A stretch of 64,000 nt of DNA, from positions 8,015,501 to 8,079,500 of the forward strand of contig NC_060018.1 of assembly GCF_021134715.1 (NCBI RefSeq). Reading direction: 5' to 3'. A program made the translations under genes and the position numbers. Positions 24,787-41,702 of this stretch are shown one piece after another (position 1 is the first letter of the stretch; each line of letters begins with the position of its first letter). A model generated the notes under the pieces. It ran no database searches. It had not been told where the DNA came from and worked only from the letters and a program-made list of their open reading frames with translations. This stretch comes from Daphnia pulex. Lineage: Eukaryota; Arthropoda; Branchiopoda; Diplostraca; Daphniidae.

Positions 24787-27700
24787 TTCTTCTGCTGCAA
24801 CAAAAGTGACACGAAACTTGAATTATAACCAACGTCAAAAAACAAAGTAGTCGAGTTTTACCTCGTATTTGTATATACCTGAAGTTGACAGATGAGCTTG
24901 ATTACATAGGACTCGCCTAATCAGAACACATTTTAACACCCAGTGAGTGAACTTTTAGGTACAAACATGAAGTATAAAGTTGCCGTGACGCTGAGAGGAA
25001 GATCGACGTCTCTCGCGAGGCTCTCTAACGCTAAATGTGAGTAACTGACTATTCAGCATTGGGTTTGGGTACTACTGACCTCATGGCCTGAGCCTGACGC
25101 GTAACCCTCCTTGATATCCTGTCTTCCCTCCCCCTCAAACCTCCTAACCCCCCATCCCCCCGCTCTCCTCCAACTGTTGGCCCTCTTTCTCTCTGAACCG
25201 CATTATGGATTATATTCAGTAGGCGTCGCTAGTGTCGCTTTTTCAGGCTCCTCCCACCAAGCCCCCTCTCACCATTGCTATCGGGTAAACCCGGCGGGTA
25301 CGTTGACTCTATATGAGAGAAAGTTATAGGATTTGACCTAGAACTAATTGTAATTTGTAACTAACAAAGCAAATTTTTCCATGAACTTTGTTCTTACTAA
25401 ACTAAAGAACGAAAATATGCAAAATATCTGTTTTTCGGAGCAGCTTAAAATGTCAATTTTCAATTGAAATCAGTTGACATTTATAACTCAGGGTTTGTAA
25501 TAAACAAAACAAGGACGAAGAATAACAATTGCTTACACTGTATTAAAACTAAACTTGACATCAATGTTCCCATAAATGTGTTACATTGTTGCGAACAAAA
25601 AAAAATACGCTAGACCTGAGTGCAGTGAGAAGTGAAAATCGGTCACCGCGTTCTTCATGGACTTACGCTAAGCTAGCTAGACGCACGACAGAGAGAGCGT
25701 CGACTAAGACACACGATTGTTAGAAAAATTCTACTTCCTAAAAGGGAAATTCCCCTAGAGATGGAACATTATTTAGTTTCCATTAACAAAACATGTACTA
25801 ATGTTCTATTGTGTAGTCTGTAATTTTCCGTTATACCGTTTTCCGTTATAGCATATTGTTTTTATATTTTAATCCAAAACCAATCATCGCCGTCTTACAG
25901 AAATAATATTTTTAAACAACTAATTTGTGAAATATCTAGGACAAGCTACACGCAAAAAAAAAAAAAAAAAAAAAAAAAAATCCAAAATTGCATGTTTTAC
26001 GCAACGGATGATTGACGACTACACCGCCACTTAATTCTAGACTACAGTGTGTAATGTATATCAAAAACTGTTTTGGTGAAATCTACCCGAATTTATTTGT
26101 GAATAGCTCAACTAAATGTCAGTGGGTATAATAATGGCCTTTGGAAATACACAGTGGACCGAAATCATTGTTCGGGGAAAACTGCTTGAAGCAAGATCAC
26201 GAAGTCAGGCATTCGTGTCTCGTCAGAATCTAGTGATGTTTTTTTTAGCTCGTGACCCGAACCAAAAAAGAAAGACACAAAAAAAAGGGCTCAGTGCTGT
26301 TCGTTGAAGTTGAACCGTGATGATATTGCTGGTTTTTGTGCGTGTGCGTCTGACTATTTGAATCTTTTTTCTCTGCTGTTCCAATCTTTTCAGTTTCAAC
26401 ACAGCCGGTGCATTTTGCTCGAGTAACGACCTCGTCCAAGGCTGTTGACCTAACTACTCGCCCGCGTCCTTCATTTTCTTCCCTCCATCCTCCCTCCATC
26501 CCCCCACCCCATTCTCTCTCTCTCTCTCTGTGGACTCTTCTTACAAATAAAGAGGCAACTCACAAACGAGGGGGCCTAAGGCTAAAACCTTTTTTTTTTA
26601 ATGTGTAACATTCTGTCGACGCGAAAATCAGCAAAGATAACTATTATTGAATGTATAAATAAACAATCTTGAAACAAACAAACAAAATAGTGGGATTTTG
26701 TAAATGAGTAATATATCTGTGCGGTAAAGTCTACGGATGATTCGATGGATATTTCCAGTTTCGACGGTTTTTACGACTCAACTTTCTTCAAGGTCGTTTG
26801 AGGTCATAGACCCGATGTGAATGACCTGCTTTTGTTATGGTGCTGTTTGTAAGAGGTTGTTATTCAGTCGCTAGTATGGGGTGGAGGGGACGAAAAAGGT
26901 TTCCCTTTCTAGTTTCCGCCGCGTTCCATCTGAGGGTACGCGTACAGCTTTTCGCCAAATGTCCAATGTGGAAACTTGAAATATTATTCTCTCCGAAATG
27001 AATAGGTTTACAAACTGGTGCACACGAAACATTCGAGACATACGCATTGTGTCCAAGCCAGGTTAAATAACTTGAGGGGGAAATAGCGTGTGATATTCCA
27101 TTCATCCGGGTATGCTGTACTCTCATCGAAAAAAGATAGACGGAATTTTTTCTTATTTTCCCAGTCGTTGCGGGAGATCATCGTCATTTTCCGGCGACGG
27201 ATTGAGAAATAAGAGCAATAGGAAAAAAGACTTTCCACCCGAGTCGACATCCTGTTATCGATCATTTGCTGATGGTAATATTTGATGGAATTGTCAACTC
27301 TGTGCATTCCAATTTTCCGTACATAGCCGTACATTTTATAAACGCATTTACGCAAAACTTGATTTCCAATTATTTTATTACTGATTTCCAGATTGCTAAG
27401 CTATGTAATTAAATCCATTTTATAAACACAAATATTTTATAAATCAATAGTTACTGTAACCCAATAATTGTCACAGTTTTGCATAGCCTGTACATAACAA
27501 ACACAGAAAGGTGCAAAATGTGTAACTGAAGGTTCTAGCATTTAGCGATTATAACGGTGCATTCGTCATTCGAAAACGTAGATCGTTTCACATAAACCAC
27601 GGGACACTTTTTTATTTAAAAAAAAAATCCTTAAGAGCAACACAGCCATCTATCGTCAAATTATGGCTTTTAGTTGATGAATTCGAATAAATACAAAGAC

Positions 27701-28159
27701 TGGTTTCAATGATCAAAATAAAAAAAATTATCACTTGAAAAAACATTGCTAAATGCTTGGTTAGTCGTTAGTATGCAGCAAGAACATTAACTAATCCAAC
27801 GAAATTTTGTCTGAAATTCTACATCGCACAACGCAGCATTGATCAATCATGATTTATTTTTTATTTTTGTTTGTGGTCGATGAAATTCGTCTGCTTGAAT
27901 GAAAGTGATTAAGATTTCAGTTGCTCGTGCACCAAAAAGTCGATTACTTCATGTCAAATTGTAATTGTTAGGAACAGTAGCCATTGTAGACAATATCAAT
28001 GGACTTGTCTGAGTATTGGGCGTATTATTGCAACCTTAAATCGTGCCCGAATCAATTCATCCTCAAAGGAAAATAACAAAACAAAGAACTATAAGTGTAT
28101 AAAAACATTGCATTTCATCGAATTACGTACGGGTGTTACCGTCAATCAACAGAACAAAA
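24787..28159. other. Divergent intergenic region, BTB gene / XPR1
   Basis: This 3.4-kb stretch holds the upstream regions of two divergent genes. It includes a poly-A run of about 27 bases at 25,954-25,980, a CT-rich tract around 26,511-26,529, and a minus-strand splice-donor-like site near 24,860 suggesting a 5'-UTR exon of the BTB gene. Translations of the open frames around 26,116-27,355 show no domain or conservation I recognise. No tRNA was identified. Confidence 0.5.
25954..25980. repeat. Poly-A run (27 A)
   Basis: The longest A homopolymer in the window. It could be the tail of an old retroposed sequence on the plus strand, but no recognisable source precedes it. Confidence 0.85.
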
Positions 28160-30931
28160 ATGAAATTCGCTGAACATTTGACCGCCCATATTACTCCTGG
28201 TATTCAACTGAATAATTGTTTTAAAATAATTAATGCTAAATATATTTAAAATTTTATATTGTATTGTAGAATGGAGGAAGCAATATATTCACTATGAGGT
28301 CTAAAAACTGAAATAATTTATTTATCTATGGGAATTGTTTTGTACTAATTATTTATCTAAAATTGTATATAGGATATGAAACAAATCCTTTACCAGGCAC
28401 AAGAGCAAGCACCTTCAGCTGAAGTTGTAGAGCCTGAGGTTATTGCTAGATATTATGCAAAATTTGATGAACAGTTTTTTACATACTGTGACAAGGAGTT
28501 AGCAATGATCAACACCTTTTATTCTGGTATGTGTACATTGTGTTTTAAGAATTCTTAAGTTTATCTACAACATTTGTTTTTCATTCAGAAAAATTTGCTG
28601 AAGCTACAAGGAAGTATGCTGCCCTGAAAAGTGAACTGTCGGTCTCAAAAAACACTAATGGACAGGGTGAAGGAAAAGCCAACAAGTTGGGTAGAACTCT
28701 GAAACGCAACAAGCAACCAGTCATGAAAATTTCAGATCTAAAGCTGGCTTTCAGTGAATTTTACCTTAGCTTGATCCTCCTTCAAAATTACCAAAACTTA
28801 AATTTCACTGGATTCCGTAAAATCCTTAAGAAACATGATAAGGTAATTTGTCTTTATTGTTTGATTATAGCTCCAATTGATTCATTTAAAACAGTTGATA
28901 CAAACTACCGCTGGAGCAAAATGGAGAACCGAGCATGTGGAACAAGCACATTTTTACACAAACAAAGATATCGATAAACTTTTGAGTGAAACTGAAGCTA
29001 CAGTTACCCATGAACTCGGTGAGTAAATTATTTTTAAAAATCTTTCAAGTGGACATGGGATTATTCATGTTGCAATATTACAAAGAGGGTGGCGATCGCC
29101 AGAAAGCAATGAAACGTCTTCGAGTCCCACCACTGGGTGAAAGAAAGTCAGATCTCACAACTTTGAAAGTTGGATTTTTTACCGGTGCGTTCGTCTGCCT
29201 GTTTGTTACAATGGTTGTTTCAGGTAGGAGGAATGTTTCTTATAAGTTGCGTTTTGTGTTGTCTAACTTTAGCATTTATTCGTCACTTAGCCATTTTTCA
29301 CAATAGCCAAGAAAACAATTGGAGGATCATTGTGCGCTTATACCGAGGCCCCATGCTAATTGCCCTGTTCCTATTCTTTATGGGCCTCAATGTTCAGGTA
29401 AATTCTGAATTTGGTGTTTTCAGGAAAAAGGCGACTTTTTTAAAATTGCGATTATTTTGTAGGGATGGCGTAAATCTGGTGTGAATCATGTTCTCATTTT
29501 CGAATTGGATCCGCGCCATCATTTGACCGAGCAACATTTGCTCGAACTTGCATCGGTCCTGGGGGTCCTGTGGACTCTCTCAGTATTAGCCTTTCTTTAC
29601 AGGTCGCATTAAATGGTGTTAAACGAAACGTATCTTAAAATATCTAAAACTTTTTCCATTTTATTTACAGTAAATTCCTTGGCATTCCACCATACGTCAA
29701 TCCCCTAGCTCTTGCTGTTACTATGGTCCTTTTCTTGTTGAATCCTACAAAGACATTTGTTCACGAAGCGCGCTTTTGGTTTCTGCGTAAACTGGTATTG
29801 ATATAGCTTTTTTTACATTGGTATTTTATGTTTATAATCCCTTGTCCATCTATTTCAGGGAAGGGCTTTATGTGCGCCGTTTTTTTTCGTTGGTTTTGCT
29901 GACTTTTGGCTGGCTGACCAACTCAACAGTCTCGTACCAGTGCTACTAGATTTTCAGTACATGATATGCTTTTACGCTACCAACGAAGGTAACTGGTATA
30001 CGGCTACGGATTACAACAAGTGTGTCGACAAGACATGGTTTATTCGTCCAGTCGTTGCCTGTTTGCCAGCCTATCTACGTTTTGCACAATGTTTGCGCCG
30101 TTATAAAGATACCAAAGAAAAATTTCCGCATTTGGCTAACGCTGGGAAGTATACCACAACTTTCTGCGTAGTCATATTTTCCACGCTCTATCATTCATTC
30201 GAAGCCGATGGAGTCGATAAAAACTCGCACTATCCATTCTTTTACACCTGGATAGTATGCTCCTTCATTAGTTCAATCTACGCTTACATCTGGGACATGA
30301 AAATGGATTGGGGTCTCTTTGATAGCAATGCTGGCGACAACCGCTTTCTCAGAGAAGAAATTGTCTATTCCAATGTAGTACGTTTACATTTTTCGTTTTC
30401 AATTTCTACCGACCGTCATGAAATATTTAAAATTGGAAACAGGCTTATTATTACTTTGGAATCGTCGAAGACTTTGTCCTGCGTTTCGGCTGGGCATTTT
30501 CTCTTTCACTAACCGAAATGGGCTACATCCACGGTGATCTGATGTTATCCATCTTGGCTCCTTTAGAGGTCTTCCGGTAATAGTCTTAAATAATAATTAT
30601 TCAAAACTCGATGTTAAAAACGATTCATTTCAGGCGTTTTGTTTGGAACTTCTTTCGACTGGAGAACGAACATCTCAACAATTGCGGAAAATTTCGAGCA
30701 GTACGCGACATCTCCATTGCACCGATGGATGCATCCGATCAGGCCGCCATTCTCAAGATGATGGACGAGCCGGACGGGGTTGTGCACCGCAGGGTACGGA
30801 AGAAGACTGTCGGTCAACCGGTGGCCAGCGGTTCATCAACTACCCGCAAGGACCCGATCGTTCGTTTCCATAATGTCAAAGGCGCTGAATCCATCGGCGA
30901 AGAATCTGGAGTAGAATTACCTAGAGGTTAA
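28160..30931 (+). CDS. XPR1: XPR1-type inorganic phosphate exporter (SPX-EXS)
   Basis: Plasma-membrane phosphate exporter gated by inositol pyrophosphates, known from vertebrate XPR1 and yeast Syg1. Twelve exons: 28160-28199, 28270-28298, 28373-28526, 28589-28842, 28895-29018, 29086-29223, 29291-29397, 29463-29602, 29671-29794, 29859-30377, 30443-30576, 30634-30931. The product is 686 residues (human 696). The SPX domain covers about residues 1-190. It begins [15 protein letters not shown] and holds the basic inositol-pyrophosphate surface [10 protein letters not shown]. Hydrophobic membrane segments start near residue 229. The EXS domain (about 430-620) carries [22 protein letters not shown] and [18 protein letters not shown]. 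The C-terminal tail is short and basic. The start codon is fixed by the strictly conserved MKFAEHL. It is an endogenous cellular gene; the vertebrate orthologue was named as a retrovirus receptor. Confidence 0.96.
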
Positions 30932-31474
30932 TTTTGACTCTCGGTTGAATTAAATTGTATAGTCGCGGCGAAAAAAGTCATCATAAACAATATACCCAAG
31001 TTATCTCTTCCAAGTGACCTAACATAAGGAGCAATAGAGAAAAAGCTACGAAAAAAAAATAAGGGTTAGGTCTGAAGGGATGGTGGACAACTTGGTCAAT
31101 TCAATTCAATCATGAACACAGGTCACTACACAACAGTAACATTACACGGACACACAAAGGAACCATCGCTGACAGGACGACGGACGAATCCTTCATATCG
31201 TTAAACAGGAGACGCAAAAATGTTTTCATAACTTTTCTGCTTCGGTCGCTCGTTCACACAGGCACGTAGCTAACAATTGTCCAGCAGTTAACCACACGCA
31301 CCGAGTCTCCGAGGGTATCTGCCACTTTCTTTTCTTAACACTGCACGCACTGGCTACACTTTAACCTTTCTTTCACTCAGGCAAAGAGAGAGAGGAGATT
31401 GGGAGGTGAGAAAAGGGAATCAGGCGAACAACTCGATCTAGGGGGAAAAGGAAACTGTGGATGGTGGGGGGCAC
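30932..31474. other. Convergent 3' region, XPR1 / YY1
   Basis: Between two convergent stop codons. It must contain both 3' UTRs. No further coding signal is seen. Confidence 0.5.
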
Positions 31475-35297
<3,823 letters not shown>

Positions 35298-38200
35298 TCA
35301 TCGACATGTCGGTCGTGGTTCGGCAATGATGGAGGGAGCGACTGCAGCAGGTGGAGGGGGAAGTAGAGGTGGAGAGTGAATGGGAGGGCCACTGGTGCCG
35401 TTTTGCTGCAACATGGTGGAGTAGCGTCGAGGCGGAATTGGAACAAGAGGAGAAGGAGGTGGGTTAAGACTAGGAGGAGGAGGTGGAGGAGCTGCTGAAT
35501 GCGCTACCGTTGATGCTCCAGAATGAGGATGGAATGGTGACGGAGAGAGTGGGACGCCAGCAGAAACCGCCATGGACGGGCTGACATCCATGGCCGAGTG
35601 GCGCCGGGATAGTGCAGGCGGAAGAGGAGCAGCTCCTCCCGTCATTTCAACGGCAGCAGCAGCAGCAGCACTACGATCATTGCCCGGTGGAGGAGGTGCT
35701 GGGGGGAAACGAAAGGCGCTATGGTTCTGGAAAGTTTCGTTGGAATTGAGCAGCGGCAGCGGTGGCGGATGGTGCTGTGGGGGCGGGGGAGGCGGATGGT
35801 GGTGCGGATGATGATGAGAATCACGATGATGAGGTCGCGGCGGAATGTGCGGCGATGTTGGAGCAGTACGGCCAGACGACGTCGTTGAAGATGAAAGCGC
35901 AGCCACGGAATGAGCTCGTGGCAGCGTCGACAGCGGAGTTGCTCCACCGCCGGAAGTGATGGCATTGGAGCCATTGGCAGCATTGGCTGACGCATCGCGG
36001 CGAGGTGGAAGAGGCGGTGGAGGAGAAGAGTCTCTTGGAGGAAGAGTCGGCGCATCAGGTGCCTGTTTGACTTTGGGCGAGACGTCACCCAGTGAAGACT
36101 CGCGCTTCCGGCGTGGCGGAAGTGGCGGCGGCAAAGGGGAGAGTGGCCTCGTCGGAGCTGGGTAAGGAGGTGGAGGTGGACCCGGAGATAGACTGATGAA
36201 AGAGCTGGCCGACAACGGTGTGACTAAACCGCCTCCTATAAGGACAGGCGCAAAGACACTATTATCACTGTTGTGGTGGGTTGTTGGCGTCAGTGGTGTG
36301 GAAGGAGTTGTCGGTGTGTTTCCACGAGTCATGCCACTACTATTCTCCATTATGGGATGATCGTGAATCGAAGTAGAACCCGCAATCGAGCTGCTGCCGC
36401 CGCCGCCACGCTGGTCACTGTGAATCGAAGAGGAATCGTCGGATCCACTGATGGCGCTCAGTCTTTGATTGGAAGCAAAGAATGACATGGATGGAAGTGG
36501 ATGCGGTATGTGTCGGCTAAGATGCGAACGCGGTTTTATTCCCGGGGATTTGAGCTTTGCGTCTGGCCACTTTCGTGGAGCCTTGATGGGTTGTTTGCAA
36601 CCTCGCGGCTCTACCTCCAAACTTGCCTGAAGAACGTGGTAGAAGACAGAAGACATTTTTAAAATAATTCAAAAATATAAGAAAACAACAGAATGATGGT
36701 TTACCTGATAAAGGTAGTTGCTTATTTCTGTTTCATTCAGGTCTTCAAATGGGTTGAGTACTTCCAAAAAGTGACGGATCCTTGGCGCCAGTGATAGACA
36801 GTACGGCTGATTTTGGTAGGTTTGAATTTCTGAGGTGATTTCAGCCACTTTACGTCGCTTAGAAAAATTAATTAACCCCTCCCGATTAGACGAAGGGGAG
36901 GATCGTGGAAGAAAATCAGGATTTCCTTCCTCGATGTGCAAAATGTTTGTCAGGTACATGCCAAAAAATGGCACGCACGGTGGATTTATGGAACGCAGTT
37001 TTTCTTGGTATTTTCGAAAGTGGTCAGCCGACAGTTCTTTGGCCTCTTCCAAAGCCTTGTCTAATTTAGGCCCAATGGCCTGCAATGACAGCGTCAGTCG
37101 GTGAACGGATGCAGATCCCATAGCGCTCACCACTTCGATAACGCCGTTAAAGTTATTGAGCTCTTGTAGAACAATGAGAATTTCAAGGATGCGAGAGATG
37201 ACAGACAAACGTTCCTCAAAGTTGGCCGTTTCCACAATAGTTTTCTCGAACCAGCGCGTTACGTTAGTTGTATGATGGATCATACGAAGTAAATTAGGGG
37301 ATCGTTGCTCTTTGTCTTTTTTGGTCCAAACAGAACCAACCAGCTCGGATGGTTTAACAGCCCGATACAGGTCGAATTCGAGTAACGTTAACTGACGAGC
37401 AATTTCAATAGGATGAAGTGTCATTAGATCCCATTCTTCTTCTGGGCAATTAAGATGCCATTCGATCGGCGGTGGGGATCGGTCAAAACCAAATGTAATT
37501 TCTCGTTGCTCTTCGGCCTGTCCACCTCGTCCACCACGACCACAGCACTCCAAACGACGGGCTACAATTTTGTGGATTGATTCAACCCACTTGCGGACGA
37601 ATTTACCACGCGCAACACCATCCAAAAATCCTTGAAGTCGTTGGAGAAGTCCAGGATCACGCTCAAAATCATAAAAATGGTGATCCACCCAATGGCGAAG
37701 CACGTTAAGAACGCGAAATTGAACAGGCTGCATGTACTGCTTTCGGAATCGCTTGAGGTCTTCACGGCTCGTCGGTTCCAATGGATCCATCTCTTCTGTA
37801 GCCCCATTAATGCTGTTGCCATTATCGACACCGAGTCCACTCAATCCACTATTGCCTCCAATGCCACCACCAGTTTCATCCCAAGGAGGTTCGAGCATTT
37901 CAAAGCGTTCAATTAGCAATTCCAATAATTCCGTCGGACTGCAAAAACTTCGGTAAGTGGTAAGGAAAGTTCTGACCAGCATCGGATCAGCGTACATGTG
38001 GTACGTCAATCTTTCAATGAGCTTCAAAAGAGTTGCGCCTGAAAAATTCCAATGAAAAACATTTGAATAACACATTTGAAACATTTTCATATGAAAATAA
38101 AATACCTTTGATCAGTGGTACACCTCCATTTTCTCTCGTTTCAAGCACCAAATTGGTTTCTGAATCTTCTTCAGCAAAACGATAGATGGAAGGTGGTGGC

Positions 38201-40429
38201 AACCGCAAAGGATGTTTCCTCTCTTCATCAAGCAAGATGACATCCAAAGTCCGCTCCAGCATAGACTTAGTGTTGAGCATGACAAGAGCTGCCATCCAAT
38301 TGGCTTTTTCTTCGGCCGTTCGAGTAAAGAGGACACAATGTGGCTGTTGTCGAGGTGCAACCTCGAACGCATTACGCAGTTCATCTGTGTCTTCTCGATC
38401 CAAAATTTCGACTTTTCGAATGAAGAATTTCTCTTTTAGGCGATAATCACCCCCTGGAGAAGCGGCTGATGACCGACGGCCATGACCGGAAGCTTTGCAC
38501 AGCAAAAGGAGACCATCGAAGAGGAAGGCATAACGTTCTGTCAACCGTTTTCCTGCTCCTACTTTGCCGATTTGACCTTCACAGATAAATTCGTTGCAAG
38601 CTGGTCCGGCGTCTTTACATTCCCAGCCGTCGATTGAACGTTGAAGTTCCTGAAGTTTACACAAGGCAGCAGGCCTGCTACTGCGCGGGCCACCTAGTAA
38701 GCCTGTGCGGATTAAAGGTCCAGCAGATCCAATGCCGCCTGTTTCGCTCGGCTTGCGTTTCGGAAGATTAACTCCGACGCCCGTGCAGGAAAGTAATCGT
38801 TCCAGCTCGACTTGTAGTGGTTTCAATAGCCCTTCCACTTGTTCTAAGCTTTCACGATCCTCTTTGCTAACACTGAGTCGATGAAGAAAGCGTACCACGT
38901 CAAAGTACGTGAAACAATGATAAACAGGCGTCAAAAGCAGCTTTGGCAGATAATAACGAACGGCTTCACGGAAACCGTGACCACCCGTTTGCAACGAGTG
39001 ACCCACATCCGGTCGAGAGAGTACCGCCTGTAGAAACAATAATCAAAATTGCAAACCCATTTCAACTTTGTTTCAACATTCAACCAAATTATACAAACCT
39101 GTAACGTTTCGCGACAAGTGGGTGAAAGAACGTCCTTGGCATAACGATCGTAGACATCGAATTCGGCTGCTTCTGCTAATTCTTCAAAGCAACTGCCAAC
39201 AGGAGGTGCTGCAGCCTGATGAGGCTCCTCGGCCATCTCTAGAGTATCCTCTAAAGAACCAAGGAGCGTCACTGTCAGTTCATAAATTTCTTCAATGTTG
39301 GAGAAAATGGCATCCAATTCAGCTGGACTTGGTGGTGGAGCAAGTGTAGCCAGTTGTTCACGAAACACTTTCATAATCAGATGAAGGTCTCGAAGGTACT
39401 GGCGTTCCTCCTGGATTAAGTCGCGTACCACTTGGTCGTAGGTGATTGTAGTTGGAGATGGTCCTCCCGATAAGCCAGGACCACCCATGCTTCCGGGAAC
39501 TCCACTGGTGCTCGGTGTTAGTGGTTCATCTTCTATTGAGAGCTGATCATCATCGTCTTGATGAAATAAATCCATCAAAACCTGCAAAACGGAATGTTTG
39601 TTAAACCATGACAGAGGGGTTAAAATATTCGGGAGATAGAGAGGAAAGATTAAAGAAAAGTTTGCAGAGTGAATTCCTTCGTCATACCTTATCAGCACAC
39701 ATGGCAACTTTGATATCTTGTGAAGCCACCTTAACATGACGAATGTTTTTGACGTAATTTCCGGCAAGCTAAGGAAAAAAACGAATAAAAAATAATAATG
39801 ACTATAAAGTTAACTAATTTTTTGCTTTAAATAATTTACCTTGAGCATATCAGCAGAAATATATTCCAATACAGCAACCACATAAAGTGATACTTGGTGG
39901 TCCACTTTATACTGTAAAACCTCCTTTACATTTAAGAGTTAAAACAAAGAATTGATTATGGAAGCTAAAACAACAAACAATCAATGAAACCAACCTTTTG
40001 CAATAAGTTGTGAACTTTGTCCACAGGAAGAACAATTGGTGATTTTTTCTTTCCCTTTTCTAGGGCAGCTTGGGCCTCGCTGATGGCCCAACGATCAATT
40101 GGATTGGGAAAAGTTTTTTGTACACGTTCCTCAACATCTTGCACAGTGTGAGGTGGTGGTCTGGCACACAACATTCCCAGTAACTTTAAAATAAGTCTTT
40201 CCACATATTCCAGGGCATCATCTTTGGCCTTGAGAGTCGGATGAACCTGGCTCAGTACCTGAATAACCATTACTGATCAATACTATCTGGTAAGAAGAAC
40301 AAATAACATTTCTTGGTTTACCTTGTGTAAAGAAGCAACAAAAACTCCTTTCCATTTGAGCGCGTTCTCTTCATCGTCAAAATCGTAGAGGAGTCCCTCA
40401 GTCACGGGGACATTTGAAGAGGAAAACAT
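35298..40429 (-). CDS. Sos: Son of sevenless, Ras guanine-nucleotide exchange factor
   Basis: Cytoplasmic GEF that loads Ras with GTP downstream of receptor tyrosine kinases via Grb2/Drk. Eight exons: 40322-40429, 39995-40258, 39840-39911, 39688-39768, 39099-39581, 38106-39027, 36705-38038, 35298-36626, giving about 1,530 residues (human SOS1 1,333). In order: histone-fold segment (about 1-185; [17 protein letters not shown]), DH domain (about 220-415), PH domain (about 470-590; [14 protein letters not shown]), REM domain from 644 ([20 protein letters not shown]), and CDC25 catalytic domain (about 858-1,085; [32 protein letters not shown]). A long proline-rich tail (about 1,090-1,530) has several PPLPPRR-type SH3 ligands for Drk and a His/Pro-rich tract. 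An in-frame upstream ATG at 40,468 would add 13 residues. I prefer the inner one (MFSSS) only weakly. Confidence 0.95.
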
Positions 40430-41702
40430 GTCGAGAAAATGGAAAGGTTGAAAACTGACTTCTTTCAATAGTAATTGGAGTTAATTTTGAGTAGAAGTCA
40501 TGATCACGGCCTTGACGGCAATCGTCGTAAGAAGAGTTGCATCGTCACACTAGATAAAGTTCAACGGGCAGTTGCATTCATTTTTGGCACATCCAAATTA
40601 TAAAATGCACGTAATATTTAACAACTTCCCGTCCAATCTACGACTGTCACTGTACGTGTAGTCGTGTAGTAACTGAAGAGCTCCTAGTGCTCAAATCCCA
40701 AACCAATTCCGTTTACCAATTTCCAAAACCCAATAGCTAGCTCTAGCTAGCCAAAGTTTCACAGTCTACAACCTACAACAAAAGAACATAAAAAAAATTC
40801 GGTAAAACACGGGATAACAGATTGGAAAACGAGGGCTAAATCATGAGAACATTTTATGGAAAGAACGTTAACAAATTTTGTTTTCACTCGAGGCTTCCCG
40901 TCGGAATTCGTTGTAAAATATAAAAAATGGGCAATTAAAAAAATCTACCGCTAAAAATATGTGATTTTTTTTTCGGGATGAACCACAACATTTCAAGTCT
41001 GAAACTACGACGTTAGATAAAAATTGCTATCTGAGTATTTGATCTATTGCATTTCGTCCGTGTAAACTCAACGTCTTGTAAATTCATTTTGTCTTGTAGA
41101 ATTGCCACTTCTTTGAAAAAACTCGGTATAAAATTGGATGATTTTAACGGAAAAAAAGCAATGTATGCTGTTTGGCCTGTTTCCATTCACTCATTCGGGG
41201 GAAACCCATCAATAACACAGCACAGCTAATATTTAATTTACCGCGACAGAACAGTCAATGCCGAAATTTTTTCATACCAGGGACCAGGGAAATTCCTTTT
41301 TATTCTTTGACTCAAGACAGTTAGGAAACAAAGAAATATTTCTTAACTCATTTCTATAAACTATAAATCTATAATCTATGAACAAAAGCAATGTGTGACA
41401 AAAAATGGTCTTAGTAATTTAGCTATAGTCTGTTTGAAAATCCGGCTATTGTTCGCCGTCGACGACTCCCATATTTTAGCTTTCCGCATCGAGATTCCTC
41501 GTTTTCAGTTGCGTTATTTCGGCACATAGGCAACCACTAACATCTTGGCATTTAATCTGATGTGGAAGAAACAGAAAAAAAGCTGCTGCTTTAAGCAAAT
41601 GAGACTCTAGTGGCCTGCTTTTTCTTTATAAAATTTCTTCTGCGTTTCACTGTTAATTAAATCATCCTTGGTTACATTTGTCATCTACCACTGTTTATTA
41701 GA
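40430..41702. promoter_or_regulatory. Divergent intergenic region, Sos / DRAP1
   Basis: 1.3 kb between head-to-head genes. It must hold both promoters and 5' UTRs. A short frame at 41,047-41,229 has no recognisable features. No core-promoter element could be assigned with confidence. Confidence 0.45.

Noticed and set aside
29224..29290. Read-through coding across the XPR1 intron ([13 protein letters not shown]...)
   Set aside because: It is hydrophobic and open in one frame, but splicing 29,223 to 29,291 keeps the phase and gives the family sequence with its usual spacing.
35572..36485. Gly- and Ala-rich plus-strand frames
   Set aside because: Antisense to the proline-rich tail of Sos; the Gly richness mirrors CCN proline codons.
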